The notes under the pieces are model-generated. The model had not been told where the DNA came from. It made no database searches and saw only the letters and a list, made by a program, of their open reading frames with translations. A DNA stretch of 64,000 nt, taken from Mansonella perstans. Its lineage: Eukaryota > Nematoda > Chromadorea > Rhabditida > Onchocercidae. Shown here piece by piece: positions 1 to 12,828 of the stretch (position 1 is the stretch's first letter; each line of letters starts with the position of its first letter). The stretch is taken from positions 186,001 to 250,000 of the forward strand of contig JBAMDO010000005.1 in NCBI GenBank assembly GCA_037074765.1. Direction: 5' to 3'. Both the position numbers and the translations under genes were made by a program.

Positions 1-217
1 TGTGACTTCCGATGCTGTGCAACACTGTTGAATGTATTTCTGTTCCAGGTGGTATCATTTCTCCATTTTCTAAGTTAGTCGAATCATCTTTTTAGTCGTA
101 ATTGATAATTGGTGATGATTTTAAATTGCTGAACTTTGTCGTGTTGCAATTCACGAAGAGTTATTTATCAAAGGATTGAAAGTTTGGAGAGATTGCTTTT
201 AATTGTTGAATGTAAGC

Positions 218-3200
218 ATGAAAGCGATAAACGTGGAAAAGATAAATATGATTTTTCAGGCAGCGCTGAGTGCAACAGTGGTTTGGTTACTAAGGAAAGC
301 GCTGTTGAAGGTAAACAATAACTTGAAAATAGTTGTTTCATCTCAAATCTTGTCTACCCAACGAAGTAGTAATGGTGGCAGCAGATCCCGGACTACCTGT
401 TTCAATTTTGTTTCTCTTCTTAGGACAAAAATTATGGTATAAGGATTTGTAGGTGTGGAAAGTGACAAATGGGCAGGAAAGTTTTGCCGAAAATTTATGG
501 ATAATTTTAATATGCGCTCACTTATCGCATCGCTTGCGTTCTCTGTACTGCTGCTGAATTTTGATGTCTTTTGGTATACCTTCAGTTTTTTCTGTTAGGT
601 ACTGGAATTTCATCTAGAGCTTCAATTTTCTTCTCTCAATGTTTTAGTAATTCGAATGGTCATTTGAGCCAGCAGGACTCAGCTCCACCGAGACCGTTTT
701 TCCCACTCAATTCGAAGAAATATCTTGTTGACTATTACACTGGTAATGATGCAGAACCACGGAATTTGTTATATAACTCTGAAATTGTTGTTGTTATGTA
801 TTATGCACCGTGGAGCAGGCGATGCACAAGAGCACGTGCGATCTTCGAGAATGTGGCGAGAAGTTTAAGCGCGTCTTCTGATGTAAACTTTTCCGTCACT
901 TATTCCCTGCTCAACATGTTTTAAAGGCATCAAATTTTTCATCATTGTTATTAACGTTTTTCTTTCGGAAATGCAATTAAAAAACATTCTGCCATGGCAG
1001 TGCGCTGACGGCACTGTTACTTTTTACGATGAAAAGCCTACTGATTTATTTCTTTTTCCCATCGTGTAGTCGAGAATTGAAGAACCTAGTCATTTAAATA
1101 TTTAAGCATTGTTTTGCATATCAGAGCGTAAATTATAGCTTTCGAAAAGTTATTGAATTTTTTTTTGAACTGTTTAGATTTTCACAATTTGAAAATTTAA
1201 CACTTTAATGCAGATATCGTTCGCTGCAGTCAACTGTTTTTTTCCCTATGGTGAATGTAGAAAATCTCACAAAACCTACACATATCCGGTCATTGTTGCA
1301 TATATCGGAAAGCAAAGTTTAATGTATACTGATTTATTGGCATCAGATTATATATATAGGTAAATAATTTAGTCAGTATTCATCTCCTTTTAATGCAGTT
1401 TCATGTCAGTGCTTCGTTTTTTTGCATATTTTCAGTTCATGTATTTTAAGTTTGTCAACTATTGAAATATTTAATTTAGGTGGATATCACGTTTGCGAAA
1501 CCCTGTTCGTCGGCTTGTAACTCCACTCGCTGTGAATAGCTTTCTGAACGAATTTGATGATGTGGTCATTGCATTTTTTCATGCTGAGGTCATTTTTTCA
1601 AAATTTCCCGAGAAATCCACTTGGATTTTTATCTATAGTAAATGAATCGCATTTATGCTTTCTTGCAGATGGCATTTGCTACATCATATGAATTCCAACA
1701 GTATATCAAAGCAGCACTGATTGCTTTCCAATTTCGTATGTTTTCGTTCATTATCAAGGGAAAACTATCTCTAGGTTTAGAGGTATTGATTTATAAGGAC
1801 CCTTGCAAAGTAAATTCCAGTTTGGTTAATTTCCCCGTTTTTCGCGGTTACAACCCATCAGTTCTCTCTGATTATTTCGATATTGGATTCTATTTTCTTT
1901 CCGATCTCTTAAATTTCTTTTAAGGACCCAGGAAAGTTTTATTAGGAATCAAAAAGAATTCCGATTTATTCGGACTGGATTTTTTTATCCCCAGTTCTGT
2001 CTGTATTATTTTTGATGTTTGATACTTAATTTGCTAGATAAAAAGAGAGAGAGATGATGAAGTTAAAATTCAATACCTTTTTATTTGCTTGTAGGATTAC
2101 TGAAATATTTCAGAAGATTTACTGGATAAAGTCGGTTTTGCGGTTGTGACAAATTCGAGCTTAGCAATGAGCTTAAATTCCTCACCGAAAACATGGATTC
2201 AACTGAGATCTTGGAACCGTACTTCTAATTACAATGGATCAAATATGACTGCTTATAAAATTTTCGAATGGATTAAAGATCAAGTACTTAAATCAAATGG
2301 TCTTCTATGGATTAATCCAGGTTATGATTCATTATTACATCTTCGTTTTAAACTTGGGGAATTTTCGGTAATCGTTTTCTCGAAAATTTTTGTTTCAGAA
2401 ATGAATGGCATTGCAAAAAGTGAGGAGTTGCTGTCGGTCTTACAGCATGATGCAACTGTCGTGGTGTTTGTAGATCGTCAAGTGCTTTATCCCCACAGCT
2501 GGATAGTTTCGGCGGTGAAACAGGTGAATTGAAATTTAGTGTGTTTTGAAGTACTCTTACTAAAAATCTTTATTATGAGCTGTAAAACTATTATTACTTG
2601 CGCCAAACACCATTTGTTAGTACATTAGATGTTTTGATCCGAAAATGGAGATGGTTTTTCATCGCTTGACGCTGTGCAGAAGATTTATGCATTAATACGG
2701 TTAAATAAAAGATAGGGAATAAACAGAAGGGTAATGTTGCAAGTAAAGGGTAAGTATGTTATTATTGGTAGTGTTTTTTTCACGATCCTACCTAGTATTA
2801 CGGTTGGAGATCTTACAATTACTGTGCTTGATTTGAAGTGGAATGGGCTCAACTCAATTTACTCTCAACCATTTTTCAGTTTCCGTTGTTTTCAGACCAT
2901 TATGGAATATTACGCTTGCGGTATAGATTTAACCAATCAGCTGAAATCCAGGTCAAACAAACTTGATACGCTGGTTAATGAAAGAAGTCGAATAATTACA
3001 GTGAGCAGTCATAAATGCCAGAAAATTAGTGCCTATACTATGAAGGTATTCTATCTTCATAAGCTTGCATAAGCTACCGATTTATTATTATCGAGGAATG
3101 TATATACCTGATTTTGAGGGTATTACTGTTTGACACATCTGAAATGTAAATCATTTCAGATCCGAAAGTGCTGCATGATAGAGAAAACTGCTTTGATTTC

Positions 3201-5544
3201 TCTTTGCTTCCAGTGTCGTTCCAAAGAAGGAGTAAATTTTTCGAAAAATGGAAGTTGCAGTCAATTTCCATTGTTTTTTTATAATACTTACTCTTCATTG
3301 TTTCATAATATGCCATGTTTATCCGTCCTTTCTACGCGAACTGAAGGTTTGTCCTATTCGGATTGTTTCTCCAGTGAATAATGGCAAAATGAGAAATGAC
3401 TGAAAAGATCGTTTGCATTTTAAAAGAATTTGAAATGACATGGTCTTGTAAAATAGAGTAATATGTATTTTCAGAGCAGTTATTGAGTGATTGCTGTGCG
3501 TTATTGATTTCAAAAAATCAAAAATTGGATGTAACACAAGGCACATTTGAACAGTGTGCGAAATACAAACTTGCTCGAAATCTTTATCACCATATTTCTG
3601 GTTCAGATCCATCTACTTATCACCCCTTTGATGCAACTGCTGTCACGGGCCTTTCATGCGATAAAAATAATTCACTACGGTTGGTGGGTTATTACTTCTT
3701 TTTTCTCTGTTGAAAAAGCTTATTGATCCATAGATTTTGGTTATTTGTTTTTGATGCATTCTGCTTCTTTTGCGTGCTTGTTGATCATAAATTTCACTTG
3801 AAGGATGCAGACTAGTTGAGTTTTGAAAAACTAGTTTGTTTCAGCAGTTCTAACATGTCTTAAATAAGCTCTTAATGTATGACAAAAATTTAGGTTTATT
3901 GCTGTTGATGGTCGATATGGTGATTATATATTAAAGCGATTGAAGAGACCATACAATGGACGGATTGCTACACTAATTGTGGATCCGAGTACTGAAAGAA
4001 CTTTTTTTATGCAGAACGAATTTTCCAGGTAGGAAACTTTTTACACAGTACTACATTTATTTACCATTCAGATCTCTTATATAACATGTAATTAATTCCG
4101 ACTGAACATTTTTGTTGTGACCTCATTTATTCCTGATGGTTGTAATATCATTAAGCATGTTGAGTCAAAGTGCTAAGTTTTGCTGATTTACGCATTTTCA
4201 AAAAAATTTTAGACATGCTTTCCGCGATTTTTTACGCTCATTTCACAGTGGATTATTGGTGCCACACGTAATTTCCCAGGATTCACAAAAGAAATTGGAA
4301 AGTTTGCCGCATGATAATTTGTCTGTATTACCGAGTACCAATGCAAAGTCGTTTAGTACGGATATTGTGAGCATATTGTCCTTTTTATTTCTTTCATTAC
4401 GTTTACTTTTTTCAATTTCACATGAAGTTTTCAACTTGATAGACCTGATTTAGGAAATTTCTTCGAAATACTTTTAAATTGTCAGCTGACTTGAAATAAT
4501 TTGAAAAATATAGATGCTCGTTACTCCATATTGTATCTTACGATCATTGTGGAAATGTGGAATTTTGCAGAACTCGTCTGAAGATACTGTAGTGTTTTTC
4601 TCTGGAGGAAATTGGCATGGACCAAGTGCTTCCGTAATTCATGTTTACCATTCGGTGGCTCATTTCTTTCATCCATTTCTAAAATTAATCAAATTTTATA
4701 TGTATGATTTTTTTTCACTGTGCATTTAGAATTATTACTGAATGTTTTATCTGTTTTTCTATTCCCGTTCTCGAGTTTGCTTCTGACAATGTTGTTATTA
4801 TGAAAGGAATGACGTATTTTTTAAGGATTGATGTATCGTTAAACGATCTACCGTGGCAGTTTCAAATGGATACATTGCCTGCAGTTTTGTTTTTTCCTGC
4901 AGGAAGGTCGGTAATCATTTTGTGTTGGAGTTATTGGCCATAATTTACGTCAAGTTTTGTCGGAAGTTCGATAGAAACTGCAATAAATTAATTTTTTTGT
5001 TCCTTCAGTGATTATTTGTAAATTTACAGGAAATCGGCTTCTTCAAGATTTCCTGCTTTAGTTCCACTAACGATGCCAAATTTGGTAGCGTTTATTGTGG
5101 CGAGATGTCAAACGAAGTTGCGATGGCAATTAGCGTTATTTTCTTGTTCACTGTTATGTATTAAAAGGAACAGCCTACGTTTACAAAAAATTGCTTTCAT
5201 GATAAGGAACGATATCTCGTTACTGAGGTTGCTCGATTTTTCCAGCCACAAACATTATCTTTTTCGACATTTAATACGAAGGTAACTTATCTGTGATTTT
5301 ATTATGTTGATCTAGATTTTTTGATTTTTTACGGGTCACAGAGATGAACATGTAAGAACTATCGATATTGTATGTTTTTTTTTTCTTTTTTTTTTTTTTT
5401 TTTTGATATAGCAACTGTAGACAATAGAACCTCATGAAAAATGAAGTCTCATTTAAAAAATCTTTTCTCCTTTACAGACGCTGTGAACAACTTCGTTCCA
5501 CACGGAAACTTCTGAAGGTAGTGTCAACGTACAAATTTTCTTGA
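218..5544 (+). CDS. TXNDC11: TXNDC11-like thioredoxin-domain ER membrane protein
   Basis: Orthologue of thioredoxin domain-containing protein 11, which in animals helps dual oxidase (DUOX/BLI-3 type) mature in the ER. Phase-consistent exons: 218-368, 599-882, 1214-1359, 1480-1588, 1669-1735, 2114-2523, 2896-3045, 3214-3346, 3475-3679, 3894-4028, 4213-4366, 4514-about 4690, about 4780-4906, 5030-5281, 5478-5544. The junction between 4690 and 4780 is unresolved. Exon 1 holds a hydrophobic segment ([15 protein letters not shown]) that fits the N-terminal membrane anchor. The first thioredoxin fold reads [13 protein letters not shown]. Then come [14 protein letters not shown] (matches human AINCWWNQGKCRK), [13 protein letters not shown] and [11 protein letters not shown] with LPAVLFFP and MPNLVAFI near the C-terminus. 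These follow the human domain order. The second fold reads SGGNWHGP, so its CXXC is gone. A trans-splice or cis acceptor (ctgttccag) lies near 48 and an AATAAA at 5752. The start ATG is the first in frame before the hydrophobic segment; an upstream exon outside the window cannot be excluded. Confidence 0.88.
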
Positions 5545-7705
5545 TGCCATCCAAGGTAGTTTCTCAGAATTGCATGTAGAATGTAAAAATTCGCGTCAAT
5601 ATTCATTCTTAAATTTCTGCTCAACCTTGTAATTTTGCCGGTTAAATTTTCTTTTTTGCATATATTGAGGATACGTGGTCGTTCAGCTAACTGTTTGTTG
5701 ATCATGATGATCTTGAGTATCTATTTCGCTCGTATTTTCAAATGAACGCAAAATAAAATGTTTGGGTCCTAAATCGTTAATTTTTATCTTCCCTGAGATG
5801 AAGATTAGATAAAGCTCTCTGTGGTTATGTGATAAACATAAGGAAGTTTTATAAACTACTTGTTTGAATTACAATATATTCGGATATAATTCAAAGGCCA
5901 ACACTTTCAGTAAACTGTTCCTTTTCCTGTTTTTTTCATCGTGTTTAATTTAGTCCCGCTAGTTTGTGTTTGTTGATTTCAATTTTTGTGATCGATCACT
6001 TTGTGGTGTAATGTTATTGATTTGGTTATGTCCTGTAGATATTCGGTTAGTATAGAGTGTAATGGGTAGAAAGGGAAATAAATGGAAATGTGGAAGTTTT
6101 TTTCTGTGCATTTCATTAACCGGTAGCGATGTTCAGTAAATAAAAATCACTGTGGCTGAACTTCAGTATTAGTAGTCCATTGCCAATGTCTTTCAATTCT
6201 AATATTGACCGTACGATATTTTATCTAGATGATTAATTAATTTGGTTTATCGAAATTTAACATGGATTAGGTTACGCAACATTCATTAAGAATTTGTCGG
6301 TTCCACACTGTTATCTTTTCTGAATCATTTTGTACAGTGTTAAGTTAATAATTGGACTTTAGCAGATTGTCGCACTAATATTTACTATTTTTTTTGAGTT
6401 CGTATTAAATTTATTGTGCGATTCTTGGCACAGTCTTTTAGTGGATTTTTCCACAAAAATTATTAAATTTATATATTTAATCAGTAATTTTTTCATTTCT
6501 GCAAAAAAAAACAATATCCGAATCCCAACAAAAACAATGGGGTATATCTTTTTGTTTCTATGACTGATGAATGGCAAATGGGAGGAGAACAAAGATAAAA
6601 CTTTAGATAATTATACCTTCGGCTATAACTATGGTCATAATAAAAGAGTAACAGATTTTCATACTACACCTATGTTACATTTGTGTACTTCTACTTTATT
6701 CCGTTCATTTCAAAAAATGCACAGAATATTTGGACAAGGTAGCAAAGTTGCATTGCAATAAATGAAAGGCTATAAGGTCATACAAAAAAAAAGTTTGCAA
6801 ATGTGAATTTGAACAAAAGATGTCTTAAAATTTTCTGCAAACTTCAAAGAACATAAGGTGTTGTTTGCATAGTGTTAGCAAACATATATAGATATAATTC
6901 CAGGAGGGGCAGAATTTTTGTTCATATTAGCTATGGAAGTGCGGTTCAAGTTAGCCTTCGCCTATTAATAAAATATTTCTGTATTACTGCAAAATTCGTA
7001 TTATCATACGGTAAAATGCTTATATTACTCCTTAAAATATGTTTCCTCCAATCTGTGATGTTTATATTTTGATATTATATTCCGAAATTTGTGATAATTT
7101 GATTAAGCGGTACTTTCAGTAGAATTATGGAGAATGTATCCGTCTAGAGATTAAGAAATTCAGATTCTGTGATATATACAAGGAAACCTGCAGTTATTGT
7201 TATTTTGATTATCAAAATATTGTCAAAACAGTAATTCTATATTCAATTGCCACTTGTTTTTTCAAAACGAGTAAATTCCATTCATTTTATTACTGGTACT
7301 TTTTTAGTACTGAATTATTCCCATTTATCCAACTAACTGCATCAAGAAATTAGGCGACAATCAATCTATGTATATAAAGAATCCATTTCAGTACGATAAG
7401 ATAAATATTCATCCTGGAATGTGTTTCAGTACAACAAACATTTTAACCTGATAATGGCATATAAAAGTGAGTGTCTGTGTAAATGACTGTATGTTGTATG
7501 TCTGAAATGGGAAAAAGTAGACAGTTGCGATAATAGCAAACGACAGTAGTTGATAGTGTGGCAATGCCGGCGGAAGAGATTATTGTTGGCAGGGATGGGA
7601 CTGAAATCGATTGGGGCTTTTTGTTGCTTTAGAAAGAGTAGCTTTCAGTTGGTGACTAGAAACAGTGCATTTTTGCTAAAATGTATACTTTTCGGATAGT
7701 TCGGA
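5545..7705. other. intergenic, no gene seen
   Basis: Downstream flank of the TXNDC11-like gene. It is AT-rich with scattered stop codons in all frames; the longest open stretches are about 65-77 codons and show no recognisable motif or paired splice sites. It probably contains the 3' UTR and poly(A) site (AATAAA at 5752) of the upstream gene. I see nothing else in it. Confidence 0.5.
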
Positions 7706-7811
7706 TGTTTGTGTATGTGTATGTTTGTGTATGTGTGTGTATGTGTGTGTGTGTATGTGTATGTGTGTGTGTATATGTATATACGTGTGTCCGTATATGT
7801 ATGTGTCTCAT
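7706..7811. repeat. GT-rich microsatellite
   Basis: An imperfect (TG)n/(TATG)n tract. It produces artificial Cys-Val or His-Thr open frames on the two strands, which are not genes. Confidence 0.9.
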
Positions 7812-7909
7812 ATGGTTGTCATCATGTAAAGTGTGATGTGAGCCATTCTCAATCATCATTGGTGTGTTGTTTTACAGACAAAGAGAAGTGATATTTTTAC
7901 ATGGGTTGT

Positions 7910-7942
7910 TGCTCAAGCAACAACAACAACAACAACAACAAT
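7910..7942. repeat. (CAA)n tract with a short hairpin
   Basis: About nine CAA units directly after a GTTGTTGC / GCAACAAC inverted pair, so the 5' end can fold back on the repeat. Confidence 0.8.
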
Positions 7943-8022
7943 AATTGAGAAACTTAAGGAGCAGTTTTGGTAGGTAATAGTTACATCTCCCAAAAAAGGA
8001 GTAAATAACCATGTAAGATAAC

Positions 8023-8338
8023 ATGTATTTGCTACCAATGGGTACGATGAGTGATAGCTTTGATCATGTGAGGTATCATGTATTTGCTACCAATGGGTAC
8101 GATGAGTGATAGCTTTGATCATGTGAGGTATCATGTATTTGCTACCAATGGGTACGATGAGTGATAGCTTTGATCATGTGAGGTATCATGTATTTGCTAC
8201 CGATGGGTACGATGAGTGATAGCTTTGATCATGTGAGGTATCATGTATTTGCTACCGATGGGTACGATGAGTGATAGCTTTGATCATGTGAGGTATCATG
8301 TATTTGCTACCGATGGGTACGATGGGTGATAGCTTTGG
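8023..8338. repeat. 55-bp minisatellite, about 5.8 copies
   Basis: Tandem units start at 8023, 8078, 8133, 8188, 8243 and 8298, exactly 55 bp apart. Each begins ATGTATTTGCTACC and ends TGATCATGTGAGGTATC. Copies are almost identical; the main variant is CCAATGGG in the first three units versus CCGATGGG in the last three. The last unit is truncated after GATAGCTTTGG. No open frame runs through the array. Confidence 0.95.
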
Positions 8339-8434
8339 TCCCAGACTCATAGCGGGAAGAGACAATGATGGGACATACAGCTTATACACTCATTCCCTTC
8401 CTCTTGTCCCATATACCCCTAATTTTTAAAGATT

Positions 8435-8840
8435 GTCTGTGTGTGTGTGTGTGTGTTTCCAAAAGCATTTTTCTCCTATTGTTTATTTGTGTATCATTCG
8501 TATCATATACATATATATATTTTATACACCACGCATATCTGCAATATTGTTTGCATTATACAGATATATATATATATGTATGTGTGTGTCTGTGTATGTG
8601 TGTCACTGTTGGCAACTCTGATCTCTGCCTATAGTAATGAAGAGGGGACTTTTTGGGGGGACAGGAATAGCTTACATTTACTTTTATATCCTGATATTAC
8701 AATATTTATTTTTGAGGATTGTAATGTTATGTTGTGAGATTTTTTTTTTTTTTTTTCCTTTTGTATATTATCTCCACAATCTATTATATTATGTACATAT
8801 ATGTGTATGTATGTGTATGTGTGTGAATTTATATGCATGT

Positions 8841-8869
<29 letters not shown>
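8435..8869. repeat. cluster of GT/TA microsatellites
   Basis: Pure GT tracts at about 8437-8456, 8580-8605 and 8839-8869, separated by TA-rich stretches and a T16-type run near 8741. Apparent coding frames here encode only Cys-Val or Thr-His repeats. Confidence 0.85.
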
Positions 8870-8871
<2 letters not shown>

Positions 8872-9047
8872 TTTATATGTCTGTGCATGTATTCTATGCT
8901 TTTCAAATAGACAGACAGTTGGCTCATTGTTTAATTTCAACACTTCGATTTACAGCTTTTTCTTCACTCATCATAACTATTTGATTTGATAGCTGTCGCA
9001 TAAAATAGTTGTAAATGAATAGTTTAATTGGACCATTTAATGTGCAT

Positions 9048-9300
9048 TTATTAATAAATTAATCTTTTATATCTTTTAAATGTAAATTATGCATTATGTT
9101 GTAGGTATAAATCAATCCTGAATTATGTTCAAAGAATTATTCAAAGAATTCAAAGATTATTTAATATATTTATTGATAAATTGATCTTTTATATTTTTTA
9201 AATGTAAATTACACATTATATTTTAGATATAGTATTTTGGATTATGTTCAAGAAAGATTATTTAATATATTTATTGTTAGATTGATGTTTTATATCAATT
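9048..9300. repeat. degenerate AT-rich tandem repeat, about 2.3 copies
   Basis: The sequence TATTTATTRATAAATTRATC followed by TTTTATAT, then TTTTAAATGTAAATTA, then GGATTATGTTCAA or a close variant, occurs from about 9048, again from about 9168, and partially from about 9268. The copies differ by small insertions (an extra AATTATTCAAAG in copy 1), so the period is roughly 100-120 bp. Confidence 0.7.
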
Positions 9301-9784
9301 CCATTTCTTATAATTAAGTTTATCATTCTCTTTAGATATAGCTTATGTGGATTATCAATTCTGGATTATTTTCATGGAATTTTAATTTCTATCTTTTGAA
9401 ATAATGGTTATCATTGTTTTTAATACTACATTACTTTATAGCCTTATATCCTTCCATTTTGATTCACACATAACTTTAGTGAATAATATATTTTCTTTTA
9501 TTTTTGTGCTGATAGCTTTTATTTTCTTAAATGTTAAAATATGTGCAAAATTTCTTATGGGATTTCATCATATTTCGCCATTTTTGAAACGATACAACAA
9601 TTCTTACATCCTTCATCTACAGTATTTTCATATTAAGAAGTGCAGAATACTTCCTTGTAGCAAACTAATTTGTGTAGTGATACTGTTCTGATACTGTGAG
9701 TATACTGTTCTTTGACCTCCGCAAAGACAAGTAATCTTAGCAAATGAAGCCACTATCCGTTTAATCCGTATTCCAATTAGGCTT

Positions 9785-9816
9785 TTTTAGATCACATTTC
9801 TAAATGTGATCTAAAA
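9785..9816. repeat. perfect 15-bp hairpin with a 2-nt loop
   Basis: TTTTAGATCACATTT, then CT, then its exact reverse complement. It is isolated in AT-rich intergenic DNA and not followed by a T-run or a gene end. Possible remnant of a small inverted-repeat element. Confidence 0.9.
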
Positions 9817-12450
9817 TCATCACATATCTTTGATTTGCTTTAAAATCGAGATTTTATAAACGATGATCATGTAATAATTCATTAAAAAATCGGAATTTGG
9901 CGCTTTAAAAATTGGATATAGGTGAAAGGGTGTGAGCAAAATGAAAATGAAATGAGCCGGTGGGTGGACAATCATTTGAGAGGAGGCTGTAATGAAGGTA
10001 GCTTCCAATAAAACATTGTGAACTGTCCCCTGATAGCTCGCGATGACAAGCAATCATTATTTTATGACTACCGACTTTTGTTAGCAAACATTATATTTTC
10101 GCTTTTTGAATGAAATTTTTGCAATATCTGTCTTGGAATTCTTTTAAATTTATGTTGGAAATAAAGGAAATAATACACATAGGAAAATGTGTCATCAAAA
10201 TTCATGATCTATAGTGTGCCAAAAGACCAAAGTAACAGTTTTGAGCAGAAGTATATTTGATTAAATGATTCATTAGTTTAGAGATTCTGATTCTGTACTA
10301 TGATTTATTGACAGATTACTAATGAGATGCTTTTAAACACTTTCATCCAATCGTTACATAAGCTATCGAAAATATTAGTCAAATTTAAGGATGAGTAATG
10401 AATAGCTAAAATGTTCATGTCATGAAGTATCATTTCAGCATAATTTCATTGTATCATTATTTTACATCCCCATATCCATCATATACAGGAAACATCATTA
10501 CTCATCTGAAGGGAATTTCCTACATTCTTTTTTTTCTTCCCATTGGTTTTTTCTTTTATTTTAAATTTAGTTCAAAAATTCTCAATTTTAATCGGATTCA
10601 GGACTAAAATTTATTTTCTTGATCTAACCAGCTAAGCTAGTTTATGCTTTGAAATAAAATCAATATTAACAAATTATTTGTTATGGGATTTCATTTTAAC
10701 CCATAGAATTGTTTGTATTTTTAGCAACTTTTTCCTATAAATAGCATTATCCAGGATGATCGACGTACTCATTTCATCCACTATTTTTCCAACGTTAACC
10801 TTTATATGTGTATTTATGTGAAGACAAATGTATAATTTGCAATGAGGCAAGTGAAGTGCAACTGTACTGTTTGAGCACAGATCATTCATCTCTACTGCAA
10901 ATGCTGTTGATTTGTTTTTTTTGGAAAGAAAAATGAATTAAAATATATGGGTTAATTAACCAGGAATTAGATATTGATATCCTGAATCCTAAACTTCATA
11001 TCAATATATATCAGTCTTTATACATAACAGCGAATTTGGTATGGTCCTGTGAGAAAAATTACTTGCTTGTGTTGATGACAGTCACTAAGAATTGTTGAAT
11101 GAAAGACAAGGAAGGGATGGGAAGAGGAAAGATTGAGGTTTAAAATGAGAAAAAATAATTTTCTCCGATTATCTGCTAGTGTTTGATGGCTTTTGAGATT
11201 GACCTATGAAAATTTATTAAAACATCAGGGAAGTGTGTGTGTGTGTGTGTGTGTGGAGACAAATTCCTGCTTTTATGTTTTGCATATAGTGCGAGGAATT
11301 GAGAACTGTTAATGATTTAGCATTTCCTGAAGAAACTAAATATGAATAAAGAGCAAGACTGACTATATAATCAAGAGATAAAAAGGATACAATAATTTGG
11401 AAAAATTATCAGAATTTAGGCATTTCAGTTTTCACTGATGTACTTACTTGTCGATCGATCCAAGACTAACAATGTTTTTTTTATTTTTTTGTTGTTGCAA
11501 TTACAGTTGAAATTTACCATTCTAACATTTCATCGTAACACTATTAACTGTTTGTTTGGAGATTTTATTAAAGTAATTTAGATATTGACATTACCAGACG
11601 ACTAGTAGTCATTGTGTGGAATTCCTTTGATTTTCATTTTTAGAGATTTGCTATGTTTGGAATGGAATAATTTCATTTTTTTCATTTAGGAATTCAATGT
11701 GCTAAAGGGTCGATTTTTGAGTGTGAGGCAAATGATGTAAGCAATTTGCTGAAGGAATTTTGCAGGATCTTTATTTTAGGATGTGTGCATTTATTCGTGG
11801 AAAATTTATCCTAACTAATATCTAATGAAGAAGTAACTTACTAAATAATTTAACTAAATGGGAAATATAATGGGGAATAATTTCATTTTTAATTTGAAAT
11901 TCCATTTTCCAGTAAATTCATTTTTAGGATTTCTTGTAGAAAATTTTTTCTTATTTAAAATTTATTTGAGGCACACGCGGTGATAGTTCTGTGTTTGTAT
12001 CCAAAACACTTAGCTATGTTTCGAAGCAGTGCTGGGTTTTTTTTTTTTATTTTTTTGGGGAAAAAAAATGCTCTGCTCGTTGTTGCTGAAACCAAACGGG
12101 TACTCTAGCGACAACGTCTGTGCTTACACGGACGGGATGGGAAGAAGGTCGAAAGCAAAAGCCCATTTGGTAGGTTTTGCCTGCTCCCACCGCTTCCCCT
12201 CTTAGCTGCACCATCCATACCCCATACTCCTGCCCTGCCTGCTTCATCTATCGAATTTTTCACCGAGTTCATATCAGTTAGTTCTTTCTCCTCTAAATGC
12301 AGGCCATTCCGATGTCCCTGTCTCCTTCCCGGTCGATCTTGCTTGCACACAATCACTCACCTTCAAAACACACATACATACACATACACATACACATACA
12401 TATGATTCGGTTAAATTTCGGGCACTTTCGTTTTCCTACTGGAAGAATGA
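9817..12450. other. intergenic, no gene seen
   Basis: AT-rich DNA with a pure GT tract at 11233-11255 and no open frame that I can connect to a protein family. From about 12050 to 12700 the base composition becomes clearly more GC-rich and C/T-biased on the plus strand, with a CACATA array near 12366-12402. That could mark a regulatory region or a fast-evolving exon, but nothing decides it. Confidence 0.4.
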
Positions 12451-12828
12451 ATGCCTTACACCTTCTGCGTGTTGTTGGTAGCAACATCCGTTGCTGTTGG
12501 AAGAACAGACATACGCCATGTCGTACACTCAGCTGACTTTCGACCCTTCTCAGCTGATGTTTGCATGGCATGTTATGCTGGACTCCTATACTTCTATCAC
12601 ATCCCTATCCACTCCCTCCCTATAACTTTTGTTCACTCCATTGCTGACAGCCTGCCTTTATCTGTCTCTCAAATATTTCCTTACCATTTTCTTGCCCGTA
12701 TGTTTGCTCCAAACAAAAAAAGTTGTGAAATTGTCTTTATAATACGCATCCGTGCAATCAACCAAATTTTCTCTGTGTACAAAAACAATATTGTATCTTA
12801 TACAAGCGGTCAAAGGTCAACTAATTAG
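12451..12828 (+). CDS. possible small secreted orphan protein (low confidence)
   Basis: A 125-codon frame with a true ATG inside the locally GC-richer block. The N-terminus MPYTFCVLLVATSVAVG is shaped like a signal peptide, followed by a mixed hydrophobic region with Cys at about residues 38, 41 and 95. I recognise no family. The C-terminal third becomes AT-rich and low in conserved character, as expected if the reading frame were open by chance. There is no clear neighbouring exon. Treat it as a candidate only; a long open stretch in C/T-rich DNA also occurs by chance. Confidence 0.2.
   Translation: MPYTFCVLLVATSVAVGRTDIRHVVHSADFRPFSADVCMACYAGLLYFYHIPIHSLPITFVHSIADSLPLSVSQIFPYHFLARMFAPNKKSCEIVFIIRIRAINQIFSVYKNNIVSYTSGQRSTN

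Noticed and set aside
2368..2398. Intron between TCG/GTAATC and TTTCAG in the TXNDC11-like gene
   Set aside because: Only 31 nt long and the acceptor would put the reading frame into an immediate TGA; reading straight through keeps the frame open, so no intron is called.
7656..7891. Open frames rich in Thr-His or Cys-Val
   Set aside because: Pure products of the GT/CA microsatellite; same for 8365-8989, 12297-12400, 32668-32877 and 34637-34930.
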